NCBI GenBank assembly: GCA_028865305.1
Contig: JAGWKM010000010.1
Span: 1 to 36,192, forward strand
Direction of reading: 5' to 3'
Length of the DNA: 36,192 nt
From: Patescibacteria group bacterium
GTDB lineage: Bacteria > Patescibacteriota > Minisyncoccia > UBA6257 > 2-01-FULL-56-20
The notes under the pieces are model-generated. The model was not told the origin of the DNA. It searched no databases and was given only the letters and a program-made list of their open reading frames with translations. Positions 6,530 to 14,962 of this stretch are shown piece by piece (within the stretch, counting starts at the first letter, position 1; every line of letters begins with the position of its first letter). Both the position numbers and the translations under genes were made by a program.

Positions 6530-8473
6530 TCACTTTTGCAGCCATTTCCGGAACGCTTTCAGGTTCCACTCGCGGCCGAGATAATCACGCAACAGTTCGC
6601 GGGCGTCCTTGGCGCCGCCGGGAGCTAAAATGGCTTCGGCATATTTTTTCGCCGTCGCGCGGTCGTACCTGCCTTTCTCCTCGAATGGCACGAATATATC
6701 TTTCGCGATGGCGAGCGACCAGAGGTAGGTGTAATACATGGCGGAATAACCGTTCAGGTGGCCGAAATTGGCGTAGAGGTGCGTCCCGGGGATCTGGATA
6801 AAACCGCTGCCGTATTTTTTCCGGATCTCTTCATTGATTTTAACGAGGTTCGCGCGGCGCGGATTGGGCTCTTCGTAGAATCGCAGCGACAATGCGGCAT
6901 AGGACAGCTGTCCCCGGTTCCATATCCCCTTTCCGAAATCCTCCGCCTCCCGCAGCTTGCGGACCAGCTCGCGCGGGATCGGCTTGCCGGTTTCCCGGTG
7001 GACGGCAAAAGTCCTGAGCGTCCCATAATCGAACGCCCAATTTTCAAGCATCTGCGATGGCGCCTCAACGAAGTCCCACTCGGTCGCGGAACCGCTGAAC
7101 CGCGCCCATCGCTGCTCCCCTGCTAAAATAGAATGCATCAAATGGCCGAATTCATGGAGAAACGTGGTGACTTCTTCGTGGGTCATCAACCCTTCGGTAA
7201 AATTGCAGATCAGCGCGGCTTCGGGCAGCTGTTTGCCCTTGATTCCCGGTCGCACGTCAAAGCAGGCCGCGTGGCCGTATTTTCCTTCCCGGGGGTGCAG
7301 GTCGAGATAAAATCGCCCGATCGGCTTACGGTTCCGGTAGACGTTGAATATTTCAACGTCCGGATGCCAAGCGCGGATTTTTGGCATACGGCGCCCGCCG
7401 GATGCCACGCGCCGGAAATCCAACCCGAACAACCGTCCGGCGGTCTGTAAAATGCCGCGCTTCACCCGTTTGAATTCAAGATAATTCCGCACTTCCCGCG
7501 AATCGAAACCGATATGCTCTTTTGCGGCAAGGTTGTCGTAATAGACCGACTCCCATGCGCCGACGGCTTCCGCCTCCGGATCATCCTTCCGCTTCCGCGC
7601 GAGCAACGTCCGATAATCACCCGCGGCGCGCTTCCTGGTCAGCCAGTCGACCTGGCCTAAAAAGCTCCGCACCGCCTTTGCCGAACCGCTCATCTTATCG
7701 ACGGTCACGTAATCCGCGTAATCCCGGAATCCCAAAAGCTTGGCATGCCGCAAACGCACGGCCAGCAGCTCCTTGAACACTTTTTCATTCTTCGGCCACG
7801 CGCGATTCAGGTATTCGAAACTGAATTTTTTGCGGGCTTCGCCGTCCGCCGCATATTGCATAAACGGCCGGTAGTCCGGATATTGCGTTGAAAGCCGCAC
7901 GAGGCCGTTTTTGCCGGGCGCGTGCGCCCTGCGATAATCCTCCGGCAACCCTTCCAACTGTTCAGGTTTGAGTTCGATGTGCCGGACATCGTCTTTTATG
8001 TTCCGGTCGAATGCTTGTCCAAGCTTCACGCTGCGCTTGACGAGCCGCCTGATTTCGCGGCGCACGCCCGCCGGTTTGTCGACGCCGGTCAATTTGAAAT
8101 CAAGCAGTTCTTTTTCGCGAAACCGGCGCGTTTCGGGATCGAGCCCCGCAACCGGCACTGCCCGGACCGCTTCGTAGATGTCGCGCCGCAGGTAGAGCTT
8201 CGGATAGAACGCTGCCAGTTTTTCGGTCGCTTTTTCCGCCGCCGCACGGATGCCCGCGTCCGGATGCGACGCCGAAAAGACGGACATTTGGCCCCGCGCT
8301 TCCGCAATCGCGATTGCCGCCCGATTCAGCGGATCCAGGGTATTTTCCGGCGTACGGACACCCTTCGCCTGCGTGATCTTTTTGACTTCCGCTTCCGCCG
8401 CCCGCAAAGCGCCATCTGCCTTTTCTGAAATTTCCCGGGCTGATCCCGGATGAAGAGCCAAAAAATTATCCAT
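6530..8473 (-). CDS. M3 family zinc metallopeptidase (oligopeptidase A/thimet type)
   Basis: 647 residues, no signal peptide, so cytosolic. The zinc site HEFGH is at 440-444 in VTTFLHEFGHLMHSIL, followed by the third-ligand region WDFVEAPSQMLENW, which is characteristic of the M3A oligopeptidase group. The substrate-binding G-x-F-Y-x-D-L-H-P-R-E-x-K-Y-x-H-A block precedes it (IGRFYLDLHPREGKYGHAA), and the Gly/Tyr-rich HLNGYSAMYYTYLWS comes near the C-terminus. It degrades short peptides, which suits a bacterium living on imported peptides. Length fits the family. The start follows an extended -10 (TGGTATCAT, 8484-8492), leaving only a few leader nucleotides. Confidence 0.93.
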   Translation of the reverse strand: MDNFLALHPGSAREISEKADGALRAAEAEVKKITQAKGVRTPENTLDPLNRAAIAIAEARGQMSVFSASHPDAGIRAAAEKATEKLAAFYPKLYLRRDIYEAVRAVPVAGLDPETRRFREKELLDFKLTGVDKPAGVRREIRRLVKRSVKLGQAFDRNIKDDVRHIELKPEQLEGLPEDYRRAHAPGKNGLVRLSTQYPDYRPFMQYAADGEARKKFSFEYLNRAWPKNEKVFKELLAVRLRHAKLLGFRDYADYVTVDKMSGSAKAVRSFLGQVDWLTRKRAAGDYRTLLARKRKDDPEAEAVGAWESVYYDNLAAKEHIGFDSREVRNYLEFKRVKRGILQTAGRLFGLDFRRVASGGRRMPKIRAWHPDVEIFNVYRNRKPIGRFYLDLHPREGKYGHAACFDVRPGIKGKQLPEAALICNFTEGLMTHEEVTTFLHEFGHLMHSILAGEQRWARFSGSATEWDFVEAPSQMLENWAFDYGTLRTFAVHRETGKPIPRELVRKLREAEDFGKGIWNRGQLSYAALSLRFYEEPNPRRANLVKINEEIRKKYGSGFIQIPGTHLYANFGHLNGYSAMYYTYLWSLAIAKDIFVPFEEKGRYDRATAKKYAEAILAPGGAKDARELLRDYLGREWNLKAFRKWLQK

Positions 8474-8483
8474 AATGGAATGA

Positions 8484-8492
8484 ATGATACCA
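8484..8492 (-). promoter_or_regulatory. Extended -10 box TGGTATCAT
   Basis: TGn plus TATCAT with 10 nt to the ATG at 8473. The same TGnTATCAT-10-ATG layout occurs before the gene starting at 18509. It predicts a leader of 3-4 nt. Confidence 0.5.
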
Positions 8493-8568
8493 GAAAATCA
8501 GGAGCTCACGCCAATTTGAATTTTTGGTTACTCGGCTTGATGACCCGGAAGGCAATTTACAAAATCAA

Positions 8569-9393
8569 TCAGGGCGTGCCGGTTACGCAATTCGAATACG
8601 TGGTGGTCCCGTTTTCCGTAATGAAGGCGGTGTCGCCCTTGTTCCAAAAAACGAACGACTCGTCGGCCTTCGCGTAGCGCGCGCCGGAAGCCGACATGGC
8701 GCGCGGCAAAGAGATCTTGGTCCCGTCGCTCAAAACGAGATCGACATATTTATCATCGGTCGGATAGAATGTGGCCGCGATCGTTTTTGAACCGTCGCAG
8801 CTGAACAGGGCGGTTTTCGGAACGGCTGCCGTGCAATAAGTTTCCCACGGCCGGATACATTCCGCCTTCGCCGCGCACCAGGAGTAACCGGCGGCCTTGA
8901 GGCAGCCGTGCGCGTCTTTTTGGCCGCCGATCAGCTGCTCACCGCTCGTAAGGGCAAACGGCGCGCTCTCGGCCATTATCGGGTCTTCAACAGGAATGGA
9001 AGCATAACTTGTTATGCCTAAAACATACGTGCCGCTCGGATATTGGCTGGCAATGGTCCAATCAACGCTTCCGGTACTCTCGAGATTGGTGAAAAGAACA
9101 GGATCGAATTCCTGCCCCTCGGCCGGTAACGGCGGCGGAGGTATACGCCGCAAGGTGATGGAAATTTTGTTTCCGGGAGAGATATTGGCCGTCGTCCAGG
9201 TGATCAGATGCGTCGAACCGATCGCCCACGAATCGGCGGCCGCCGGAGCAGTGACCGTAATCAAAGGACGCGCCGCCGGTTGCTGCCCGCGCCGGCCGAG
9301 GATATACCAACTTCCTCCCGCAACCAATATGATGCCGGCGGCGATAAGGATGGCCGCCCAAGGCGCAAACCCCGCCCTTGACTTCTTTCCCAT
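8569..9393 (-). CDS. Anchored MliC-type lysozyme inhibitor with Ig-like domain
   Basis: 274 residues. An N-terminal anchor helix (about 10-32) is followed by a Ser/Thr-rich-anchored-type Ig domain (about 43-150: ITVTAPAAADSWAIGSTHLITW). Next comes a small Cys motif (CLKAAGYSWCAAKAECIRPWE) and a C-terminal MliC domain (about 193-271). MliC hallmarks are FSCDGSKTIAATF, VDLVLSDG, the lysozyme-active-site-blocking SASGARY loop and FVFWNKGDTAFI, with paired Cys at both ends. Known MliC/PliC proteins bind and inhibit c-type lysozyme in the periplasm or on the surface. Here it would shield the cell wall from host or predator lysozymes. Confidence 0.85.
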   Translation of the reverse strand: MGKKSRAGFAPWAAILIAAGIILVAGGSWYILGRRGQQPAARPLITVTAPAAADSWAIGSTHLITWTTANISPGNKISITLRRIPPPPLPAEGQEFDPVLFTNLESTGSVDWTIASQYPSGTYVLGITSYASIPVEDPIMAESAPFALTSGEQLIGGQKDAHGCLKAAGYSWCAAKAECIRPWETYCTAAVPKTALFSCDGSKTIAATFYPTDDKYVDLVLSDGTKISLPRAMSASGARYAKADESFVFWNKGDTAFITENGTTTYSNCVTGTP

Positions 9394-9399
9394 ATCATC

Positions 9400-9405
9400 G
9401 CTATA
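9400..9405 (-). promoter_or_regulatory. -10-like TATAGC, leaderless arrangement
   Basis: A weak match to TATAAT with the recurrent 6-nt spacing to the ATG at 9393. Confidence 0.35.
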
Positions 9406-9456
9406 ACTCCATCCAGATTAAACCGCAACTGTGCATAACTTTCTGCACCTGGTGCA

Positions 9457-9462
9457 TATAAT
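9457..9462 (+). promoter_or_regulatory. -10 box TATAAT, leaderless arrangement
   Basis: TATAAT with 6 nt to the ATG at 9469. The ATG at 9463 would directly abut the box and so lie upstream of the transcript, which favours 9469 as the real start. Confidence 0.6.
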
Positions 9463-9468
9463 ATGGGT

Positions 9469-9960
9469 ATGGAGAAAAGCATGCTTGCAATCAGCTCCAT
9501 AATGGTTTTTTTGGCCGTCTTAGTCGCCTTATTCTGGTTCCGGCCGGCATCAGCGCCCTCAAACCTGCCACCGTTTTTCGTCAACCTGAACGGCAAATAT
9601 GGCTTCACGCTCCCCGATGATTGGAATGTGTCCGTCAATCAATACAACGGTCTGAATACCCTATTCGGTCCGGGCGCGTCGGACGCGGTCGGCCTTGGCG
9701 GCGTTGAAATATTTCCCAACCAGAAATCAATCGACGCATTCCTTGGGGGCACCAGCGCTTCGTATTCTGATAAAACCAACGTGACCGTCGACGGGATATC
9801 CGGCGTGAAAGTCCGCTATCGGGGTTCCGCGGCCCAAAACGGCGAATCGGTCGTGCTCCTCAAGGATGGCACCATCTATAATATTTATATCGGAAGCATC
9901 CAAAACGGCGATTTGCAGAACTTTAGCCAAATCGTCTCCTCATTCAAATTCCTGCCATAA
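9469..9960 (+). CDS. Anchored PsbP/Mog1-like extracellular protein
   Basis: 163 residues from the ATG at 9469 (165 from the in-frame ATG at 9463). One N-terminal helix (MLAISSIMVFLAVLVALFWF) anchors it. The ectodomain begins NLNGKYGFTLPDDWNVSVNQYNG, a G-x-x-F-x-x-P-x-x-W motif typical of PsbP/Mog1-fold proteins, then has GVEIFPNQKSIDAFL, a GISGVKVRYRG turn and ends ...IVSSFKFLP, the usual last strand of that fold. The function of such bacterial anchored members is unknown. It is divergent from the MliC gene and convergent with the next small gene. Confidence 0.75.
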   Translation: MEKSMLAISSIMVFLAVLVALFWFRPASAPSNLPPFFVNLNGKYGFTLPDDWNVSVNQYNGLNTLFGPGASDAVGLGGVEIFPNQKSIDAFLGGTSASYSDKTNVTVDGISGVKVRYRGSAAQNGESVVLLKDGTIYNIYIGSIQNGDLQNFSQIVSSFKFLP

Positions 9961-9967
9961 CGGGAAC

Positions 9968-10237
9968 TCAGATACCGAAGCAAAAGCCGCCGAAGCATGT
10001 CGGCAAGTCGCCATCCAGGTACCATGCGCCGTTGAATTCCACGATCTTGATGATTTTGCCCGAATCGGTGCGGCAGACGCCGTAGGTGTCGGCTTTTTGC
10101 AACAGTTCTCTGCATCCTCGAAAGTCGTAATAATTCTCGAACGAGCTGTGCGCCTTGCGCAGGAGTAAAAATTGGCTGATGCCGAGGACTAAAAGTAAAA
10201 CGATTACAATGGAAGCCAAAATGATCAAAGCCTTCAT
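9968..10237 (-). CDS. Small single-pass membrane protein, unknown function
   Basis: 89 residues. One N-terminal membrane helix (about 3-27), then a short ectodomain with four Cys (RGCREL, GVCRTD, PTCFGGFCFG), which may form two disulfides. No recognised family. The stop is only 7 nt from the stop of the convergent upstream gene. A CATAAT box 6 nt before the ATG supports the start. Confidence 0.7.
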   Translation of the reverse strand: MKALIILASIVIVLLLVLGISQFLLLRKAHSSFENYYDFRGCRELLQKADTYGVCRTDSGKIIKIVEFNGAWYLDGDLPTCFGGFCFGI

Positions 10238-10243
10238 GCCTCT

Positions 10244-10249
10244 ATTATG
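10244..10249 (-). promoter_or_regulatory. -10 box CATAAT, leaderless arrangement
   Basis: CATAAT with 6 nt (AGAGGC) to the ATG at 10237. Confidence 0.45.
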
Positions 10250-10265
10250 CCATAAGCCGCAATTT

Positions 10266-12002
10266 TTATCTTACGGACCGGAGTGCGTTCAGGATAACGC
10301 TCGCGTCAATGCCTTCCTGTAAAATGGCGCCTGTAACGGGCGGGATGAATCCCAGCATGGCGAAAACCATGCCGATGACCGACAAACCGATGCCCCAGAG
10401 GATGCTCTCACGAGCGATGCGCGTTGAGCGGTTTGCGATCGCGAGAAGTTCACCCACCCGGCCCACGTTCCGGCTCAAGATGGCGACCGCCGCGGCTTCG
10501 ATCGACGCGCTGTTTTCGCTTCCTGAAAAAACGACGCCGACATCCGCGAGCGCGAGCGCCGGCGCGTCGTTCAGGCCGTCACCCACCATCATCACCTTGC
10601 CCCCTTTTTGCTGTGCCGCCTTCACAATGGCGAACTTGTCCTCCGGAAAACAGCGGGCATGGATTGAAACGCCAAGGCCGCCCAGGACTTTTTCGGCATT
10701 TTCCTTGGTATCGCCCGTGAGCACGGCAACCGCATAATGCTTTCCAAGCTCCTTCAAAAGCTCGCCGGTCCCGCTTTTGATCTCGTCCTCGAAAAGCAGC
10801 TGCCCGACCAGGACGCCGCGAGCGGACACATCAATCGCAATGCCTCCGTCCGACGGAGCGGCTGATTTCTTGAGAATATATTTCCGGCCATCTACTTTCC
10901 CCGCGATCCCGTCGCCGATATTTTCATGCACGTCGGTCGCCGCCGCCTCGGGAACGCGCCGGACAGCCTTCGCCCGGAGAACCGCCTTCGCAAGAGGATG
11001 GAGCGAATGCATCTCGATGGCGGCCGCGGCGGCAAGCAGCTGCTCTTCCGAATATCCCCCGGCGAGCACCCGGACTTTTTCCAATCGCGGCTCTCCAAGC
11101 GTAAGCGTCCCGGTCTTGTCGAAAAAAATGGCCGTAACTTCCGAAAGCGTTTCGAGAGCGGCCGGCCTCTTCACGACGATATTTTTCCTCGACGCACGGT
11201 TCAAACCGCCAAGGAAACTGACCGGCGCGGCGATGAGGAGCGGGCAGGGCGTCGCGATCACGAGTACCGCGAGGAAATGGCTCGGGTCGCGCGAGAGGGC
11301 GTACGCGGCGGCAGCCATGATGAGCGTGACGGCCGTGAATGGATAGTTGTATTTTTCCGCAAGGCGGACGGTCCGCGCCGGATGCGCTTTGGCTTCCTGG
11401 ACCAAATTCACGATTTTCTGATACGTTGACCCTGAAAAATCGCCGACCACTTTCAGCTCGATGGAGGATTCCAGGTTAATGAGCCCGCTCTTCACAAGCT
11501 GGCCTTTGCGGTATGATTGCGGCTCCATCTCGCCCGTAAGGTTCGCTTCATCCATGAACGCCCGGCCGGAAACCAAACGGCCGTCAAGCGGAACGATCTC
11601 GTTCGGGCGGATGAAAATGACGTCACCCTCTTTGATTTCATGGATGCTCCTCTTTTTATAGCCGTCGGCCGTCTCCACTTCGCACGTTTTCGGGATCCGC
11701 TCCACGAATTTTTTAAGCGCCGCCTCCGCCTCGCGTGAACTGTAATCCTCAAGCGCTTCGCTCACGAGAATCATCAGGGAAACAACCGATCCGGCGCCGA
11801 ATTCCCGCGTCGCGAGCGCAACAATCATCGCAAGAATGGCGATATAATCGAGCGAAAACTGGCCGGCAAAAAGTTTTTTCGCTGAATTAAAGAGGAGGAC
11901 CCAAAGCCCGATTGCGATGGCGAAGACGTAGGCGACCGAAAAACCGCCCCAAAATCCAAGGGCAGCGAGGACGAATACCGTTGCTGGCAGGATAAATTCC
12001 AT
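10266..12002 (-). CDS. P1B-type heavy-metal ATPase
   Basis: 578 residues, short for the family: there is no N-terminal metal-binding (HMA) domain and only about six membrane helices. Visible P-type motifs are the actuator LTGE (ANLTGEMEP), the transmembrane metal site TPCPLL (Cys253), the phosphorylation site DKTGTLT (Asp295), the P1B-specific HP pair in SLHPLAKAV, TGDTKENAE and GDGLNDAPALALAD. The protein moves a transition-metal ion across the inner membrane using ATP. The TPC-P motif differs from the CPC/CPH of Cu/Zn pumps and the SPC of P1B-4. It resembles TPC-type pumps whose substrate is poorly defined, so I do not assign a metal. No regulator gene is adjacent. The start is approximate. 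Confidence 0.92.
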   Translation of the reverse strand: MEFILPATVFVLAALGFWGGFSVAYVFAIAIGLWVLLFNSAKKLFAGQFSLDYIAILAMIVALATREFGAGSVVSLMILVSEALEDYSSREAEAALKKFVERIPKTCEVETADGYKKRSIHEIKEGDVIFIRPNEIVPLDGRLVSGRAFMDEANLTGEMEPQSYRKGQLVKSGLINLESSIELKVVGDFSGSTYQKIVNLVQEAKAHPARTVRLAEKYNYPFTAVTLIMAAAAYALSRDPSHFLAVLVIATPCPLLIAAPVSFLGGLNRASRKNIVVKRPAALETLSEVTAIFFDKTGTLTLGEPRLEKVRVLAGGYSEEQLLAAAAAIEMHSLHPLAKAVLRAKAVRRVPEAAATDVHENIGDGIAGKVDGRKYILKKSAAPSDGGIAIDVSARGVLVGQLLFEDEIKSGTGELLKELGKHYAVAVLTGDTKENAEKVLGGLGVSIHARCFPEDKFAIVKAAQQKGGKVMMVGDGLNDAPALALADVGVVFSGSENSASIEAAAVAILSRNVGRVGELLAIANRSTRIARESILWGIGLSVIGMVFAMLGFIPPVTGAILQEGIDASVILNALRSVR

Positions 12003-12192
12003 TGCTCCATAATTAGTTTAGCATGGAGCATCGGGGCATGCCTTCCCGGCGGATCAGCGCGATTTCACGGTACCTTCATGCATAAAACGGATAATTTTTA
12101 TGACTCATTTTTATTATCCTGCCGCAAAATGACACCATGCCAATCCAGGAATAAAGGTCGATTCTAAAAAAATTATTAAAACTAAAACTAAC

Positions 12193-12933
12193 ATGAAAAA
12201 AATCTTGTTTAGCGCGGCCGCCGGAATGCTGCTTGCGGGCACGATGATACTTCCGGCGTCAGCCGCAATGTTCTCGCCGACGAATTATTCCTTATTCGGC
12301 ACCGCACAATACGTAAGCCCGGGCGAAAGCTCAAATCGGGCCGTCGAGCTCACCTCCGCATCCACCACGTACGGCGGCATTGACTATGGTTTCCCCGGAG
12401 GCCTCACCTTCGCGGGTATAACCAACCTTTCGACTGATTTCCTGTTTACGGCAGGATCCTGCGGCGGCGGTTCTCCGCGTTTTTCGATCGGCGTGACGAA
12501 TGGTACGAGCTCGGGAAACATCTTCGTCTATCTGGGGCCGGCGCCGAATTATACCGGCTGCGCGGCGAATACTTGGCTGAGCTCGGGTGAATTGGTCGGT
12601 ACGAGCACCGTGGATACTTCGCAGCTCCCCGGCGGCACTTTCTATGACACCTGGGCGCATGCGGAAAGCGCTTATGGTTTGTATACGGTGACCGACCTCG
12701 CGCTCGTGGTTGATGGCGGTTGGATGTTCCCGGCGCAGACCGCGGATATCGATAACACCACCATCAATTCGACCACCTATACCTATGAGGTTCCCTCACC
12801 GACTACGCTCGGACAGTGCAAAAACGGCGGCTGGATGAATCTCGCCGACGCGAACGGCCATTTGTTCAGGAACCAGGGCGATTGCGTGAGCTATGTGGCA
12901 ACGGGCGGCAAGAATACCGCGGCTGGCCGGTAG
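12193..12933 (+). CDS. Secreted beta-rich protein, unknown function
   Basis: 246 residues. A cleavable signal peptide ends near ASAAM (about 24). A large beta-rich domain follows (about 25-195), rich in Gly/Ser/Thr with few charges, reminiscent of carbohydrate-binding or LamG-like sandwiches. After it comes a Cys motif, CKNGGWMNLADANG...NQGDCVSYV (about 208-235), a pattern seen at the C-terminus of many secreted proteins of unrelated bacteria. No anchor is present, so it is probably released. It is a single gene with its own terminator. Confidence 0.75.
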   Translation: MKKILFSAAAGMLLAGTMILPASAAMFSPTNYSLFGTAQYVSPGESSNRAVELTSASTTYGGIDYGFPGGLTFAGITNLSTDFLFTAGSCGGGSPRFSIGVTNGTSSGNIFVYLGPAPNYTGCAANTWLSSGELVGTSTVDTSQLPGGTFYDTWAHAESAYGLYTVTDLALVVDGGWMFPAQTADIDNTTINSTTYTYEVPSPTTLGQCKNGGWMNLADANGHLFRNQGDCVSYVATGGKNTAAGR

Positions 12934-12957
12934 CATCTCGACCCCTGCTTCTTCAGT

Positions 12958-12988
12958 AAAAAAAATCCGCCCCGAGGGCGGATTTTTT
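12958..12988 (+). terminator. Rho-independent terminator
   Basis: Stem TCCGCCC / GGGCGGA with a 3-nt loop, A-run before and T-run (12983-12988) after. It ends the 12193-12933 gene and could also work on the minus strand. Confidence 0.9.
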
Positions 12989-13032
12989 GCCGGAAATGCG
13001 CTCCTGCGGCCGCGAGGGAACCGCTGGAACCC

Positions 13033-13185
13033 ATCTCAAAAATAGCTGTGATGCCCTTTCGAGACAATTTCGAGCAAGAAGCGTGAACTTCTGACAAAGC
13101 ATAGTTGAGTTGGTGCTATACTGCGAAGGAAATCGCAGTTCACAACCAAAATTTGCCAAAAAGGCACACCGGCTATTTTGAGACA
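13033..13185. mobile_element. MITE-like element with imperfect terminal inverted repeats
   Basis: Ends 13033-13055 and 13163-13185 are inverted copies with about 19 of 23 matches; both contain TCTCAAAA, ATAGC and TGCC. Inside are smaller palindromes, ACTGCGA/TCGCAGT and AGAAG/CTTCT. No ORF. It directly abuts the stop codon (13190) of the cytochrome b gene and would be the 3' end of its transcript. Confidence 0.55.
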
Positions 13186-13189
13186 GGCT

Positions 13190-14572
13190 CTAGCTCCTCC
13201 AGATTATTTCTGCGAGATGCAATTTTTCCGGTAGGCGGTTCAGATAGGGCAGGTAAGGAAAAAGGACGAAAAGCAGCGCAAAGAGGCCAAGGATCTCCGC
13301 ACCGTCGCGATCGCCGTTCGGGTCATTCGCGAGGATCGTGTGGTCGAGGACGCCGAGCGGCGCAAGCCACCAGGCTCCCGGCGGTACGCTCCCTTTTTCT
13401 TCCCGCATCATGCCCCACTGGTCGGTCGTAATACGCAATTGCTGCGCCTCATCGTCCAAAACGCCCGTGTCGGCGAGAAAACGCAGCGAGTAGGTCGGCC
13501 TGATGCCCGGGTTCTCGGCGTCCACCGCGGATTCGTAAATGCCGCTCTTCGCCATCGAGACGAGTGAACTGATTGCGGGAATCAGCGGGTTCCCGCTGTC
13601 CGGTGCCGCCGTGATGGCGCCGCCGTTCGCAAAATAATCCTCGGCGGCCGCGGCATCCCGAACCGCGGCATCCTCCGGTTCGTTTTCGATCGCGGCAAGC
13701 AAATCATTCCCCGCACCGTTGTTTGCGGCCACATATTGCTCATACGGCTTCATGACATAAACGGCGCGCGTGTCGTAGGCATACGGATCGATGGAATCGG
13801 AATAAGTCGCGGTGTGAGATGTGCGCGCGAATTCCTGCGCGAGCGTTTGCGCCATGAGCGCGGGATTTTCATCCGCAACTTCCGCGATCCGCGTCGGCAG
13901 TATGAGCGGCGACGGGAATACGTATGCGAGCACGATGATAAGCGCGAAGAGCACCGAACCGCGCAGGAACAGCTTCTTATGGTCGGCCGCGACCATCGGC
14001 GCGTGAATGTCGTTGCGGTACGGCTTCGCGATGCCGAGCGTTTTTACGCGCAGATAATGCAGCCCGAGGAGCGCGAAAATCACGAACGGGATGATGACGA
14101 CATGGACGCCGAACATCTGCGCGTTATTGAGGACATTCACCCATTTGCCGAGATAAGACCCGTTCCAAAAATCAGCCGCCTGGAGGGAGCGGTATTGCGA
14201 CGAGAAATCACCCCGCAAGCCGTAGCCGAATTCCGCTTCGGTGACCGCAAGCACGGCGACAACGGCTCCGAGCACCCATGTGAGGCGGCGCGGCGGCTTG
14301 AAACCGCTCGTCAAAAATACGACGAGGGCGTGGAGGAGGATGATAAGGATAAACGCCTGCGCCGCCCAGAGATGGATGCTGCGCAGGAATATTCCCCAGG
14401 GATTCGCGAGCCACCATGCCGAACCGAAAAAGACCATGACGAGGCCGGATGCCGTGAGTACCGCAAGGCAGGTAAGGGCGAGAAATCCGAGTGAATAAAA
14501 AATAGAGTTTCCATACGAGGGAACTTTAAGGATGAAAATCCTGTCTCTAGCCCGAGCAAGCCAGCCTGCCAT
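13190..14572 (-). CDS. Cytochrome b/b6-like dihaem membrane protein
   Basis: 460 residues from ATG 14572 (462 from TTG 14578). N-terminal cytochrome b domain with two haem-ligand pairs: His67-x13-His81 (RSIHLWAAQAFILIILLHAL) and His157-x14-His172 (GVHVVIIPFVIFALLGLHYL). The 13/14 spacing is that of b6 rather than bc1 cytochrome b. EFGYGLRGDFSSQYR replaces the usual GYxLPW region. After a fifth helix (about 205-225) comes a soluble insert of about 200 residues (Ala/Asp-rich), then one final helix with the LAPLG ... NGDRDG segment before it. No Rieske or c-type cytochrome gene is in the window. It may pass electrons across the membrane with an unknown partner. Confidence 0.8.
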   Translation of the reverse strand: MAGWLARARDRIFILKVPSYGNSIFYSLGFLALTCLAVLTASGLVMVFFGSAWWLANPWGIFLRSIHLWAAQAFILIILLHALVVFLTSGFKPPRRLTWVLGAVVAVLAVTEAEFGYGLRGDFSSQYRSLQAADFWNGSYLGKWVNVLNNAQMFGVHVVIIPFVIFALLGLHYLRVKTLGIAKPYRNDIHAPMVAADHKKLFLRGSVLFALIIVLAYVFPSPLILPTRIAEVADENPALMAQTLAQEFARTSHTATYSDSIDPYAYDTRAVYVMKPYEQYVAANNGAGNDLLAAIENEPEDAAVRDAAAAEDYFANGGAITAAPDSGNPLIPAISSLVSMAKSGIYESAVDAENPGIRPTYSLRFLADTGVLDDEAQQLRITTDQWGMMREEKGSVPPGAWWLAPLGVLDHTILANDPNGDRDGAEILGLFALLFVLFPYLPYLNRLPEKLHLAEIIWRS

Positions 14573-14578
14573 ATACAA

Positions 14579-14962
14579 AAGCTTATCATATTCGAGGCAA
14601 CAATTTTGATTGATCGCATTAAACTGTTGGCTTTAAACAATTTTTGATCAAAGACCTTTGAATACTTTCGGAAAGGAATTAAAAACAGAAAACCCGCGGA
14701 CTTGGACGTACTTCGAACGGTTTCAAAGGTAAATTTAAGGGCTGCCTCGTAGAAGCAGCCCGCATAGCAGACCAAGATGCCGTCACAGCTCCCTATCTTT
14801 TGGGATCTTCTCTACGACCCAATACATCCGGAGTTCCCGTACGGTATCTGAAGTTTACGAGAGAGCTTGGTCACCTATGGTGAAAGTAGACTAATATAGT
14901 TTGAAAATGAAGTCAATCTTGGCTGGTTCTCTTGGAATGTCACCTTTGAAATTCGCCTTGAT
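14579..14962. other. Gene-free 384-nt stretch with one hairpin
   Basis: No ORF with protein-like composition and no recognisable RNA gene (I looked for tmRNA, RNase P, SRP and tRNA signatures). At 14739-14761 a perfect 7-bp hairpin (GGGCTGC / GCAGCCC, 9-nt loop) is followed on the minus strand by a short T/A-rich run. It may weakly terminate the DUF1579-like gene. Confidence 0.5.

Noticed and set aside
13736-14494. 252-codon plus-strand frame opposite the cytochrome gene
   Set aside because: Very Arg/Asp/Glu-rich shadow of the minus-strand membrane protein, with no domain.
14579-14962. A structured ncRNA gene (tmRNA, SRP or RNase P)
   Set aside because: None of the conserved core motifs were found; only one short hairpin is present.
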